64,000 nucleotides of DNA from Comamonas sp. KCTC 72670 (GCA_014656495.1 BNCN01000002.1:496001-560000), one strand, 5' to 3'. Positions 7,680-17,145 are shown, counted from the first letter of the stretch. Notes: a model not told the origin generated them from the letters alone. Program-made: numbers and translations.

Positions 7680-8807
7680 TCACTTCTTCACGTCGATGGA
7701 GAAGGGCCGGACCTCGCCCGCCAGCACCTGATTGCGCGCCAGCAGCTTCGCGAACCGGTCCGTGCCATTCCGGGTGTCGAACCGGTTCGCGATGTCCCGC
7801 GCCTGCCCCAGCAGCCACGCGTGCAGGGCGCGGACCGGGTAGCCTCCGTCCGCGGTGTACTCGGGATAGGCCTTGGGCAGCCGCAGGCTGACGGTGTCCC
7901 GGTCTCCGGCGGCCAGCAGCCGCTCCAGCAGCAGGGCCGCGGCCGTGTAGAAGGTGAAGCGGTCCCGGTAGCTCGGGTGGTCCAGCGCCCAGCCCAGGTG
8001 CTTCTCCAGCAGCGTCAGGCCGCGCGAGAGGTTGTCCGTCAGCACCAGGAACTCGATGTGCTCGCCCACGGTGGCGAGGAACTCGCGGTTCTTCGCAATC
8101 ATCGCGTAGCCGCGCCGGTGCACCTCTCGCGCCTGCTCCAGCTCGCCCAGCTTGAAGAGCGGGTAGAGCACCGTGCCCAGCGTGAGGTGCGGAATCTCCG
8201 CGCAGGACTTGCGGCCATCCAGGATGGGCCGGGCCTTCTGCAGCACCTGCTTCCACTCGCCCTTGTCGACGTGGTGGTCCAGCTCGTCGTCCAACTCGCA
8301 CACGCGGCAGTCGGTGAGGTGGTCGCGGTGCGCCTGCAGCCACGCGTTCCACAGCCGCTCCACTTCCTCGGCGGCGTCACCCATCTCCCGCGCGGCCTGG
8401 TAGCGCAGCTTCAGCACGGCGCGCGCGCCCGAGTCCGAGGCCTTGTAGCACTGCTCCACGTCCTCCAGCGCGTCGGTGATTTGCTTGCGGGAGATGTGCG
8501 GGAACTCCTTGATGCGCCCCACCACCCACTTCTGCTTCCAGAGCATCTCCTCCGGGTCGAAGCGCTTGGGGTCCTTCTTCTGCTGGCCCCGGCACCACGC
8601 GAAGGCGACCAGGGCCTTGTCGGGGAACCCGCCGAAGGTGGCCGCGTCGATGAGGGCGTCGCGCATCCGGTAGCCCAGGGCCACGTCCTTGTGCGTGTCC
8701 GCCAGCCGCACGGCCTCCTCCAGCAGCCGCACCTTGCTCTCGCCCTCGGAGAGGTCGTGTGCCTCCTCGAACAGCGCCTGGACCTGCTCGCGCCAATCTC
8801 CCGCCAT
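7680..8807 (-). CDS. tetratricopeptide-like helical-repeat protein coupled to Hsp90
   Basis: 375 residues, nearly all helical, with TPR-like spacing (for example EEAVRLADTHKDVALGYRMR and GELEQAREVHRRGYAMIAKN). There is no signal peptide or membrane segment, so it is likely cytoplasmic. The ATG at 8807 overlaps the TGA of the upstream Hsp90-family gene by one base (TGATG on the minus strand), implying translational coupling and similar protein amounts. A CRVCE motif lies near the middle, but no complete metal site is evident. TPR proteins are classic Hsp90 co-chaperones in eukaryotes, so a partner or client-adaptor role is a reasonable inference. A longer reading from 9053 would run inside the Hsp90 gene and is rejected. 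Confidence 0.85.
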   Translation of the reverse strand: MAGDWREQVQALFEEAHDLSEGESKVRLLEEAVRLADTHKDVALGYRMRDALIDAATFGGFPDKALVAFAWCRGQQKKDPKRFDPEEMLWKQKWVVGRIKEFPHISRKQITDALEDVEQCYKASDSGARAVLKLRYQAAREMGDAAEEVERLWNAWLQAHRDHLTDCRVCELDDELDHHVDKGEWKQVLQKARPILDGRKSCAEIPHLTLGTVLYPLFKLGELEQAREVHRRGYAMIAKNREFLATVGEHIEFLVLTDNLSRGLTLLEKHLGWALDHPSYRDRFTFYTAAALLLERLLAAGDRDTVSLRLPKAYPEYTADGGYPVRALHAWLLGQARDIANRFDTRNGTDRFAKLLARNQVLAGEVRPFSIDVKK

Positions 8808-10666
8808 CAGTGCAACCCCCGGGGCCCGCCGCCGCCGCTGCCTTCTCCACCGCCGCGCCCTGGGTCGCCTCCCAGTTGCGCGGAGATGAGGCCGAGCAGG
8901 CCTTGGTTCAGCAGCACCATCTCCTGGGCGTTCAGCGGGTGGTGACCCAGGAGTAGCGCCTGCACGTAGAGCATCTCCACCGACAGCTTCATCAAGTCCC
9001 GGTCCGCCACCGCCGACAGCCGGCGCACCACCGGGTTGTGGAGGTTGAAGCACAGCTGCGAGGGCTCGCCGCCCGCCGCCGCCATCAGCCCGTCCAGCAC
9101 GCCCGCGTAGAGGTCATCCGACTCCTCGCGGGCCCGCTCCGCGTCGCGGCGGAAGGCGCCCTCCGCGTCGGAGCTGTAGAGGGTGGGCACCTCCGCCGGG
9201 AAGAACTTCTTCACCACCGCGCCGCAGCGGAACGGCGCCAGCACGCTCTCCGCCACGCGCAGCAGCGGGTAGGTGGCCTCGCGCTCGTCCAGCGTGAGCT
9301 CCTCGAAGCTCTGCGGCAGATCCGCGGAGGAGAACAGCTCCACCTGCACGTCCGGCAGCACCTGCGGCAGCTTCTCCAGCAGCGCCGTGTCGTGCGTGTA
9401 CGCCGCGTTGATGATGCACAGCCCCTGCGCGCCCGCGACCTGGGCAATCTGCCGGAAGCCGTCCATCGTGGGCGTGTAGCGCACCACCGCGTGCGCGCGC
9501 CGGTAGTCCGCCAGCGTCATCATCCCCAGCGACGTCTCGAAGGGCAGCCAGTGGATGACGAGCCGGTAGAAGTCGTCGTCATCCAGCGCCAGGGCCTTCA
9601 CGCTCAGCCCGTGCAGGGCAATCAGCCGCTGGAGCGCGCGCGGGTCCTCGCGGGCCAGCTCCATCAGGTAGGTGCGCAGCCCCTGGCCCAGGGCCTCCCG
9701 CGCGGCGGCGAGCGCGTCGTCCTCGTAGAAGGACTCGCGGCTGGCGGTGGGCCGCAGCGCGTTGGCGTTCACCACGCACTTCACGAAGAAGGCCCACTCC
9801 GGCAGCAGGTTCTCCGCGCTCTCCGACAGCAGCATGTGCTTGAGGTACACGCGGTGCTTCTGCCGCGAGTTGAAGTGCGGCGAGGCGGGCAGCACGAAGG
9901 CCACGCCGTCCACGTCGCCCGCGGTGGAGCGCAGCGGGATGCAGTCGATGAAGTCGGTGTCGAACAGCTCGCGCCCGTAGGCGAGCAGGGCCTTGCGCCG
10001 CTCCGACGCGCTGTCGAACGCGCGGCGCCACGGCGCGCCGTTGGCGTCGATGCGCTCGCGGCCCTGGTCCGTGGTGAGGTGGATGGGGAAGGGGAGCAGG
10101 CCGCCGTAGTGGCCCGCGAGGTTGCGCAGGCGCGTGGGACTGAACCAGTCCGTCATGTCCGGGCGGGCCACCAGGAAGACCTGCGTGCCGGGCTGGGCGA
10201 GCGGGTGCTCGGACTCCCGCACGGCGTACGTGCCGTCATGCCGGCCCCGCCACTCCAGCGTGCGCCCGTCGCCGCGCGCCGAGCGCGTCACCAGCAGCAG
10301 CTCGTCACACACCATGAAGCACGACAGCAGGCCGATGCCGAACTGGCCGATGAAGTCGTTGCGGCGGGCCTCCAGGGCCTCCCGCTTGGAGGACTCACCG
10401 ATGGTGGCCAGGAAGCGGTGGATTTCGTCCTCGGTCAGCCCCACGCCGTCGTCCGTGAAGAGCAGGGTGGGCGGGCTGCCGTCCTGCTTCTCCATCAGCT
10501 CCAGGTGGACGGTGCCCGCGTGGCCGGGCTCCAGGAGCTGGCGGGCGCGGATGGCATCGGTGGCGTTCTGGAGCAGCTCGCGTACGTAGACGCCCGGGGA
10601 GCTGTACAGGTGGTGAGACAGGAGGTCGATGACCCCACGGAGGCTGACTTGAAATCGGTGGTCCAC
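8807..10666 (-). CDS. Hsp90-family (HtpG-like) chaperone ATPase
   Basis: 619 residues, close to HtpG length. The N-terminal GHKL ATPase pocket is intact: E30 and N34 in RELLQNATDAI, D73-x-G-x-G in TDDGVGLT, and GQFGIG at 107-112. The middle domain carries RPTASRESFYEDD, equivalent to the catalytic-loop arginine region (NVSRE in HtpG). The C-terminal region is followed by a Gly-rich tail. Sequence outside the motifs is far from E. coli HtpG (for instance HHLYSSPGVYVRELLQNATD in place of [20 protein letters not shown]), so this looks like the divergent 'HSP90 family protein' branch. It is the first gene of a two-gene operon with the helical-repeat protein and divergent from the next gene upstream. 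Confidence 0.92.
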   Translation of the reverse strand: MDHRFQVSLRGVIDLLSHHLYSSPGVYVRELLQNATDAIRARQLLEPGHAGTVHLELMEKQDGSPPTLLFTDDGVGLTEDEIHRFLATIGESSKREALEARRNDFIGQFGIGLLSCFMVCDELLLVTRSARGDGRTLEWRGRHDGTYAVRESEHPLAQPGTQVFLVARPDMTDWFSPTRLRNLAGHYGGLLPFPIHLTTDQGRERIDANGAPWRRAFDSASERRKALLAYGRELFDTDFIDCIPLRSTAGDVDGVAFVLPASPHFNSRQKHRVYLKHMLLSESAENLLPEWAFFVKCVVNANALRPTASRESFYEDDALAAAREALGQGLRTYLMELAREDPRALQRLIALHGLSVKALALDDDDFYRLVIHWLPFETSLGMMTLADYRRAHAVVRYTPTMDGFRQIAQVAGAQGLCIINAAYTHDTALLEKLPQVLPDVQVELFSSADLPQSFEELTLDEREATYPLLRVAESVLAPFRCGAVVKKFFPAEVPTLYSSDAEGAFRRDAERAREESDDLYAGVLDGLMAAAGGEPSQLCFNLHNPVVRRLSAVADRDLMKLSVEMLYVQALLLGHHPLNAQEMVLLNQGLLGLISAQLGGDPGRGGGEGSGGGGPRGLH

Positions 10667-10819
10667 GTGCCGCCGACGTTAGCGCACGCCCCCTGTCCTA
10701 TCGACAGCCGAATCGTGCTTGAGACGCGGCGCCGGGTTGGGCATCCATGGCGAGCCCTCGAATGGCCGCCCGGTGGATGGCGGGGGGCGGGGCTCATCAC
10801 ACAACAGGAGTGAATGCAT

Positions 10820-11653
10820 ATGCGGATGACGTTCATGGCAGGGATGGTTGGCGCCGCGATGACGTTGGGTGGAGCGGCCCTGGCGCAGGGCGCCCCGGCC
10901 CCGGCGAAGGTCGCGGCCACGAAGGCCCCGGCGGTGGCCGCCACGGGCAAGGCGGAGGCGACGTGGTGGGGGCACGCGGCCTTCATCATCCGCAGCCCGG
11001 GCGGCGCGGTGATTGCCATCGACCCCTGGCTCACCAACCCCAAGGCCCCGCAGGGCGCCGCGCAGCCGGAGGCGCTGGACGCCATCCTGCTGACCCACGG
11101 CCACTTCGACCATGTGGGCGAGGCCAAGGCCCTGGCGCAGAAGACGGGCGCGAAGGTGTTCGGTTCCTTCGAGCTCATCAACCTGCTGGGCCTGCCGGAG
11201 GCCCAGGCCGTGGGCGCCAACGCGGGCGGGACCTTCCAGGTGAAGGACGTCACCCTGCACCTGGTGGAGGCGGTGCACTCCAGCAGCTACGCGGCGGACC
11301 CCAAGGCGCCAGCGCAGTACGCGGGCGCGCCCCTGGGCTACGTGCTGGAGATGGCGAACGGTCCCACCCTGTACCACGCCGGCGACACCGGCCCCTTTGA
11401 GGGCATGTCGCTCATCGCCACCCAGTTCAAGCCCACCGTGGCGCTGCTGCCCATTGGCGGTCACTTCACCATGGGCCCCGCGGAGGCCGCCCAGGCGGTG
11501 CGCCTCTTGAAGGTCAAGAGCGTGATTCCCATGCACTACGGCACCTTCCCGCTGCTCCAGGGGACGCCGGAGGCGCTCACGGGCGAGCTGAAGAAGCTGC
11601 GCAGCACGGCCAAGGTGGTGACGCCGGAGCCCGGCGCGGCCACCGCGCTGTAG
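10820..11653 (+). CDS. exported metallo-beta-lactamase-fold metal-dependent hydrolase (UlaG/UPF0173 type)
   Basis: 277 residues. A signal peptide (about 22 residues, cleavage near ALAQG) directs export. The fold is shown by LLTHGHFDHVGEA (H93-x-H95-x-D97-H98), AVHSSSY, YHAGDTGPF and the final PMHYGTFPLL, which together provide the usual two-metal ligands. The overall pattern fits the UlaG-like family of hydrolases of unknown substrate. I chose the second ATG at 10820 because AGGAG at 10806-10810 is 9 bases before it. The ATG at 10814 is only 3 bases from that site. Export of a member of a mostly cytoplasmic family is mildly unusual. It is divergent from hsp90 and separated from the next gene by 162 bases. 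Confidence 0.9.
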   Translation: MRMTFMAGMVGAAMTLGGAALAQGAPAPAKVAATKAPAVAATGKAEATWWGHAAFIIRSPGGAVIAIDPWLTNPKAPQGAAQPEALDAILLTHGHFDHVGEAKALAQKTGAKVFGSFELINLLGLPEAQAVGANAGGTFQVKDVTLHLVEAVHSSSYAADPKAPAQYAGAPLGYVLEMANGPTLYHAGDTGPFEGMSLIATQFKPTVALLPIGGHFTMGPAEAAQAVRLLKVKSVIPMHYGTFPLLQGTPEALTGELKKLRSTAKVVTPEPGAATAL

Positions 11654-11815
11654 GCGGCGCGCGGATGGTTGGGCCCGGTAGAAGTGGCGGTTCTACGGCC
11701 GCTGACTTCCGGGCCTTGACCCTGTCCTCGGGCCGAGTGGAAACCCGAGGGCGGCTGGGTTACATCCCGCTCCTCTCTCCGCCGTGGGTGTTTCCGGCGG
11801 CCCGGGGGTGTTCCC

Positions 11816-13192
11816 GTGTTGGACTTCAGCAAGGCAGGGTGGCTCATGCCACTCCTGGCGGAGACGGTCGCCTTCGAAGCGGGCGCTCCAGCTCCGTGCG
11901 CGCCGCCGCTGGGCTCTGGCCGGGCCCGGGCCCGCGCGTACCTGCGCCGCACGCTGCGCGCCAGCGGCCTGCTGTACGGCACGCCCGCGGATGCCCCGTC
12001 CGCGGCGGAGGTGACGCCGCCCACCGAGTTCGAGGCCCGGGCGCTGGAGGACCAGCTCTTCCGCGCCGTCGTGCGGACGCTGGCGTTGATGGCGCTGGAG
12101 CTGGGCCGGCTCGTCGGGGCTCCGACGGGGCCCCGCGCCGAGCAGCTCCTGGTCCTGTTCGCGGTGCTCACCGGCGAGCTGCCGCTGGCGGAGGCGCTGG
12201 CCGCGCGGCTGGCCTCGGGGCGTCCGGTGCCCCGGCGGTGGGCGCTGAAGGTGGAGGCGGCGCTGGCGAAGCGCTCGCCGGTGCTGGCGGGGGACCCGGT
12301 GTACGGGCTGGTGCTGCACAACGGCGCCCAGTACGCGGACGCGCAGCTGTTCTGCCGGCAGGCCATCGACTACTTCTCGCGGGGAGCGCTGCACCGCGAG
12401 CGCGCGCAGCGGCGGCTGGACTTCGCGGCGCGGCAGAAGGCGCTGCTCGTGGATGTGCTGACGGGGCTCGCGTGCGTGGACCGGCCGCCGAGCCTGGCCG
12501 CGCGCCGCGCCATCCTGCGGCAGGTGGAGGACCTGCGCCTGCCCGCGCCGCTGACCTCCGAGCTCAAGGCGGCGGTGAAGCAGTCCTTCGCGCGGCGCCG
12601 CCCGGTGCGGGACGTGGTGCGGCAGGTGCGCAGCGTGGACGTGAGCCACTTCCTGCTGGAGCAGGCGCTCCTGGCCGCGTTGGTGGATGGCCGGAAGACG
12701 CGGCGTGAGCGCGTCTTCCTCCGGGAGCTGGCGCAGGCGCTCCATGTCCCCGACGCGGCGCTGCACCGGTTGGAGCTCGAGATGGCGGAGTTCTACGCCC
12801 GCCACCGCGCCATCGTGGATGTCTTCACCGTGTCCGACGCCGCCAGCGCCATGGGCGAGGACCTGGTGGCCGGCATCCAGGAGACGCTGGAGCGCAACTT
12901 CTACCGGCTGATGCAGGAGGCACGCGAGACGGGGGACCTGGCCGTGCTGCTCACCAAGGCGGCCCGGCGCCAGACGCTCACGGGAGACGAGCGCCAGCGC
13001 ATGCGCGCCCAGCTCATCGACGTGGCGAAGGCGATTCCCGCGCTGGCCATCTTCGCGGCGCCCGGGGGCATCCTGCTGCTCGCGGCGCTGGCGAAGGTGC
13101 TGCCCTTCAGCCTGCTCCCCAGCGCCTTCCAGGAGCCGGAGCCCGCGCTGGATGACTTCGACGAGCTGGGCTCGGAGCGAGAGGCCGGGTAG
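11816..13192 (+). CDS. TerB/LETM1-like protein with C-terminal membrane-associated domain
   Basis: 458 residues from a GTG start preceded by GGGGGTG. The C-terminal part (about 381-440: KAARRQTLTGDERQRMRAQL, then a hydrophobic stretch and LLPSAF) resembles the LETM1 domain, known in mitochondria for cation/proton exchange and ribosome contact. The middle part (LEQALLAALVDGRKTRRERV with LRELAQALHV) looks like a TerB-type helical domain. The N-terminal 200 residues are Ala/Leu/Arg-rich and not recognisable. There is a single hydrophobic segment and no signal peptide, so peripheral or single-pass inner-membrane association is likely. The LETM1 similarity is read by eye and should be regarded as moderate. 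Confidence 0.75.
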   Translation: MLDFSKAGWLMPLLAETVAFEAGAPAPCAPPLGSGRARARAYLRRTLRASGLLYGTPADAPSAAEVTPPTEFEARALEDQLFRAVVRTLALMALELGRLVGAPTGPRAEQLLVLFAVLTGELPLAEALAARLASGRPVPRRWALKVEAALAKRSPVLAGDPVYGLVLHNGAQYADAQLFCRQAIDYFSRGALHRERAQRRLDFAARQKALLVDVLTGLACVDRPPSLAARRAILRQVEDLRLPAPLTSELKAAVKQSFARRRPVRDVVRQVRSVDVSHFLLEQALLAALVDGRKTRRERVFLRELAQALHVPDAALHRLELEMAEFYARHRAIVDVFTVSDAASAMGEDLVAGIQETLERNFYRLMQEARETGDLAVLLTKAARRQTLTGDERQRMRAQLIDVAKAIPALAIFAAPGGILLLAALAKVLPFSLLPSAFQEPEPALDDFDELGSEREAG

Positions 13193-13352
13193 CGCCTTTC
13201 GTCGAGTCGACAACAGGGGAGGGCGTCGCCCTGGTGTCCGGCACCCGTCGAGGGCGGCGCGCGCCTCTGGAATGTCGATGCGCACGCACGCGAAGGCCGG
13301 GCCGTGATGTGGCGCGGTTGTTAGATTGCACGCCCGAGCACCCCGTCACGCC

Positions 13353-15482
13353 ATGGGCCCGCTGCGTCACCACCTCCGCGCGTTTCTCCGGGTCGAGCCG
13401 GGGCGCCCCGCCTACGGCGCGGGCCTTCGCGCCGCGCTCGCGGTGGGAGGCCCCATGGCCGCCGCGGCGCTGCTGCACCTGCCCGCGGCCACCTGGGTGG
13501 GCCTGTCCGCGCTCTTCGTCGCCCTGGTGGACCGGGGCGGGCCCTACCGCTACCGCGCGTCCACCATGGGGGCGATGACGCTCCTGGGCGCTGTCGTGGG
13601 GCTCTCCGCGGCGTTGCATCTTCCTCCCTGGGCCAACGTCGCCATCACGCTGCTGTGGGTGACGGCCTGCGGCTTCGCGCGCTCCTACGGAGACACGCCG
13701 GGGTTGATGGGCGTGGTGCTCGCGAACTACTTCGTGGTGTCGCTCGCGATTCCCGCCAAGGACCTGTCCGACGCGCTGCTGCGCTCCGGCCTGTTCCTGG
13801 TGGGCGGCGCGTGGGCGATGTTCCTCGCGTTGAGCTTGTGGCCGCTGTTCCCCTACCGGCCGGCGCGGATGGCCATCGCCCGGTGCTACGACGCGCTGGC
13901 GGACCACGCGGAGGAGGTGAGCCGCTGGCCGCTGGAGGGGCTGCCGCCGTTCGCCGCGGAGGTGTTGCCGGAGGCCCCCCCCTGGCAGGCGCGGGTGCGT
14001 CAGCTCATCGAGCAGTCCCGCACCGTGCTGGCCTCCACGCGCATGGGCCGGGCGGGGGAGAGTGGCCGGGGGGAGCACCTGCTGGTGCTCCTGGAAGGCG
14101 CGGACGCGATGCTGGTGACGCTCGTCGCGCTCACGGAGATGCTGGAGGTGGCGCCCACCGAGCCGCGCTTCCACGCCGCTCGCGCGGAGGTTCAACGCGC
14201 GTTGGCGGAGCTGGCCGCGGACTTGCGGCGCGTCCGGCTCGCCCTGAAGCAGGGCACCGAGGTGAGCGACCGCCCGGGCTGGAGCGCCGAGCGGGTGATG
14301 CGTGCCCTGGAGGCGTTGGACACCGGTGGGGACGTCCCGGCGCACGTGCGCGCGGGTTACCACTACATCCACACCTTGCTGGACCGGCTGCGCGACTACG
14401 CCCACGCCACCGTGGACGTGGCGGCGCGGCTGGAGGGAGGCGCTCCCGTGCCGGAGACGCTGTCGCTGCCCACGCGGCCCGCGGACGAGGCGCCACGGCA
14501 GCCGCCGTGGGAGCCGCTGCGGGAGAACCTCAACGTCCGCTCCGTCATCTTCCGCCATGCGCTGCGCATGGGGTGCGTCGCCGCGGCGGCCATGGCGCTC
14601 GTCGAGGCGCTGAATCTGAACCACGGTTACTGGGTCATCATCACCATCACCGTCGTGCTCCAGCCCTACGCGGGGCTCACCTTCCAGCGCAGCCTGCAGC
14701 GCATCGCGGGCACGCTGCTGGGCGCGGCGCTGGCGGCGGGGCTCGTGGCGCTCGTGCGGGACCCGTCCATCATCCTCCTGGCCATCGTGGTGCTGTTCGC
14801 CGTCGCGATGAGCGTCCAGCCGCTCAGCCTGTCCGCGTTCCAGGTGCTGCTCACCCCGGCGCTGGTGCTGCTGGCGGAGCTCCAGACGGGGGACTGGGAG
14901 CTGGCGGGCGTGCGCATCGTCAACACCGTGCTGGGGGGATTGATTGCGCTGGCGGGGACCCGGCTGCTGTGGCCGAGCCCGGAGCACCTGCGCCTTCCGG
15001 ACCAGGTGGCCATCGCCCTGCGCGCGGACCGCGACTACCTGATGGCGGTGGCCTCCTCGCCCTCGGACGCGGAGCCCTCCGTGCGCGCGGCCCGGCGGAA
15101 GATGGCGCTCGCGCTGCTGTCGGCGGAGGCGTCCCTCCAGCGGCTGATGGGGGAGTGGCGCGGGCCTGCCAGGGAGCTGGAGCCGGTGATGGCGCTGCTC
15201 GTCTACGCGCGCCGGTTCACCTCGGCGGTGACGACGCTGGCCGCCAGCCGCGGCGAGCCGGCCGCGCCCCGCGAGTTGTCGGGCGTGGTGCGCTTCGCCG
15301 GGGGCGTGTTGGAGGAGCTGGCGGCGGCGGTGGAGCAGCAGCGGCGGCCCGCGCCCATGCCGGCACCGGTGCCGGTGGGCGGGGCGGACCCGCTGGTGCG
15401 AACGCACGTGGAGAGGTTGTTGCGGCAGCTCACGGTGCTGCACTCCGCGGCGGAGCGGATTCCGCCCTTGTCGCCGAGGTAG
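13353..15482 (+). CDS. FUSC-family inner-membrane transporter (fusaric acid resistance / YccS type)
   Basis: 709 residues with the family's duplicated layout. A first block of membrane helices occupies about 20-165 (WVGLSALFVALVDRG and SGLFLVGGAWAMFLALSLWP), followed by a cytoplasmic helical region to about 390. A second membrane block covers about 400-530 (GYWVIITITVVLQPYAGLTF and IILLAIVVLFAVAMSVQPLS), then a cytoplasmic C-terminal domain. The signature WVIITITVVLQP is typical of FUSC proteins, which export aromatic acids or similar compounds. The ATG at 13353 is preferred over an in-frame TTG at 13326, since MGPLRHHLRAFLRVEPGRPA begins the conserved part. It ends at a shared terminator with the convergent lipoprotein gene. 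Confidence 0.9.
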   Translation: MGPLRHHLRAFLRVEPGRPAYGAGLRAALAVGGPMAAAALLHLPAATWVGLSALFVALVDRGGPYRYRASTMGAMTLLGAVVGLSAALHLPPWANVAITLLWVTACGFARSYGDTPGLMGVVLANYFVVSLAIPAKDLSDALLRSGLFLVGGAWAMFLALSLWPLFPYRPARMAIARCYDALADHAEEVSRWPLEGLPPFAAEVLPEAPPWQARVRQLIEQSRTVLASTRMGRAGESGRGEHLLVLLEGADAMLVTLVALTEMLEVAPTEPRFHAARAEVQRALAELAADLRRVRLALKQGTEVSDRPGWSAERVMRALEALDTGGDVPAHVRAGYHYIHTLLDRLRDYAHATVDVAARLEGGAPVPETLSLPTRPADEAPRQPPWEPLRENLNVRSVIFRHALRMGCVAAAAMALVEALNLNHGYWVIITITVVLQPYAGLTFQRSLQRIAGTLLGAALAAGLVALVRDPSIILLAIVVLFAVAMSVQPLSLSAFQVLLTPALVLLAELQTGDWELAGVRIVNTVLGGLIALAGTRLLWPSPEHLRLPDQVAIALRADRDYLMAVASSPSDAEPSVRAARRKMALALLSAEASLQRLMGEWRGPARELEPVMALLVYARRFTSAVTTLAASRGEPAAPRELSGVVRFAGGVLEELAAAVEQQRRPAPMPAPVPVGGADPLVRTHVERLLRQLTVLHSAAERIPPLSPR

Positions 15483-15501
15483 CGGCGGCGCCGCGCATCC
15501 A

Positions 15502-15548
15502 CCTCGGAACCGGCCCTGGGCGCGGACACCCAGGGCCGGGTTCCGAGG
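15502..15548. terminator. long bidirectional terminator hairpin
   Basis: CCTCGGAACCGGCCCTGGG (15502-15520) pairs with CCCAGGGCCGGGTTCCGAGG (15529-15548) over about 19 base pairs with one bulged base and an 8-base loop. It lies between the stop codons of two convergent genes (15482 and 15550). There is no long T run, so it may act as a stem-only terminator or transcript-end stabiliser. Confidence 0.7.
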
Positions 15549-15549
15549 T

Positions 15550-17145
15550 TCAAGGCCGGTCGAGCGTGGTCACCAACCGGCGCAGGTCCTCGTTGACGCT
15601 GACCAACTGGGTGTTGCCCTGTTCCTCCCGGAGCTGCTTGCGCAGCTGCTCCAGCGACGCGTCACGCACCTTCTTCGTCGCGTCCTTCGACCCCTCCAGC
15701 AACCACGCCACGGAGAGGATGAGCGCCAGCCGCGCCTCGGTGTCGCGCTCGCCCAATCGCGTGGCCAGCGCGCCCGCGTGCTCGGAGGCGCCCGAGCGGC
15801 CCACCTCCAGCGCCGCGCGCTCCAGCATCCGGGGCTCCGCCTTCTCCATGCGCTGCACCCAGCACGCCGCGTTGCCGGTGCACGCCTGCGCTGCCTCCAG
15901 CAGCTTCGCTTGTCCGGAGATGGCGTCCGCGCGCTTCTTGCCCAGCGCCGCCGGGTCGTCGCAGCCGTCGTCCTCCGCCTGCTTGCAGTCCGCCGCCGTG
16001 CGCGCCGGCTCGGCCGCGGCCAGCTTTTGAATCAGCGGGAGCTCCCGGGCATCCCCCAACATGCCGATGCCCTTCACCGCCGACTCGCGCGCGTACCAGT
16101 CCCCGGTGCCCGCCGCCTTCTCCAGCGCGGGCAGCGCGTCCCGCCCGCCCAGCCGCACCAGCGCCCGGACGTAGGCATCCCGCACCGTGGCGTCCGTCTC
16201 CGACGCCAGCCCGGCCAGCGGCTTCACCGCGTCCTGCACCCGCATGCGCGCCAGCGCGTCCGCCGCCTGCATCCGCACCAGCGCCTGAATCTGCGGGTCC
16301 GGGTTGGTGAAGGTGAGCTGCTTCAACAGCGCCGCCGCCGCGCGCTTCTCGCGCAAATCGCCCAGCACCGTCGCCGCCTTCATCGCGTAGCTGGCGGGGT
16401 TCACGCCGTTCGACTTCGCCCACTTCAGCAGCTCCTCGTCCTGGCCCTCCAGCGCGGCCAGCAGCGCGTCCGACGCGGGCGCGCCCAGCTGGTACAGCGC
16501 GAAGGAGCTCTCCACGTAGAAGGACTTGCCCTTGCGCTCCTTGGTCAGCATCCGGACCAGCGCGGGCGCCGCGCGGGCGTCACCGATGTTGCCCAGCGCC
16601 TCGATGGCCTTCTTGTTGAGGAAGGGCTCCACGGATTCATCCGTCGCCAGCGCGATGATGGGCTCCACCGCCTCCTGGGCCTTCATGTCGCCCAGCACAT
16701 CCATGGCCTCGATGCGTGAGTAGTTGTCCCGCGCCTTCAGCAGCGGAATCAGCGCGGGGATGGCGCGGCGGTCGCCAATGACTCCCAGGGTCGAGACGAT
16801 GGCCTTGTTGGCCAGCTGCGCGGATGAATCATCCGCGGCCGGGTCGATGGCCTTCATCAGCGGCTCCACCGACGAGGGGTGATGCAAGTCGCTCAGGGCC
16901 CGGGCAATCGCGGCCCGGACCTCCGGCTTGCGCTCCGTCTCCAGCTTTTCGTGGAGCATGGGGAGGAAGCCCTCGTTCATCTTCCCCGATGAGCGCAGGG
17001 CTTCAATCATCCGGATGCGGTCCTCCGCCCTCCGGCTTTGTTGGAGGTTGGACTCCCAGTACTCCGGGGTCGCTGGGTCCCCCTTGCACCCAGCCAAAAG
17101 CGCGAACGAGAGCGCGACACACAACGCGGTCAGAGAGCGGGTCAT
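15550..17145 (-). CDS. HEAT-repeat lipoprotein
   Basis: 531 residues from the ATG at 17145. The N-terminus MTRSLTALCVALSFALLAGC is a lipoprotein signal with the lipobox LAGC, giving a lipid-anchored mature protein. The rest is a continuous array of HEAT/PBS-lyase-type helical repeats of about 30-40 residues, such as VRAAIARALSDLHHPSSVEP, ANKAIVSTLGVIGDRRAIPA and IEAMDVLGDMKAQEAVEPII. Such arrays serve as protein-binding scaffolds. Two Cys-rich turns (ADCKQAEDDGCDDP and ACTGNAACW) near residues 350-400 may form periplasmic disulfides. A longer frame to 17250 lacks a signal and is rejected. It is divergent from the HAMP protein gene. Confidence 0.88.
   Translation of the reverse strand: MTRSLTALCVALSFALLAGCKGDPATPEYWESNLQQSRRAEDRIRMIEALRSSGKMNEGFLPMLHEKLETERKPEVRAAIARALSDLHHPSSVEPLMKAIDPAADDSSAQLANKAIVSTLGVIGDRRAIPALIPLLKARDNYSRIEAMDVLGDMKAQEAVEPIIALATDESVEPFLNKKAIEALGNIGDARAAPALVRMLTKERKGKSFYVESSFALYQLGAPASDALLAALEGQDEELLKWAKSNGVNPASYAMKAATVLGDLREKRAAAALLKQLTFTNPDPQIQALVRMQAADALARMRVQDAVKPLAGLASETDATVRDAYVRALVRLGGRDALPALEKAAGTGDWYARESAVKGIGMLGDARELPLIQKLAAAEPARTAADCKQAEDDGCDDPAALGKKRADAISGQAKLLEAAQACTGNAACWVQRMEKAEPRMLERAALEVGRSGASEHAGALATRLGERDTEARLALILSVAWLLEGSKDATKKVRDASLEQLRKQLREEQGNTQLVSVNEDLRRLVTTLDRP

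Noticed and set aside
9038-10813. A 591-codon plus-strand open frame opposite hsp90
   Set aside because: Hsp90 ATPase motifs are unambiguous on the minus strand, and the other frame lacks any domain.
13107-15443. A 778-codon minus-strand open frame opposite the FUSC transporter
   Set aside because: The plus strand shows clear membrane helices and family motifs. The opposite product has typical shadow composition (His/Arg/Gly).
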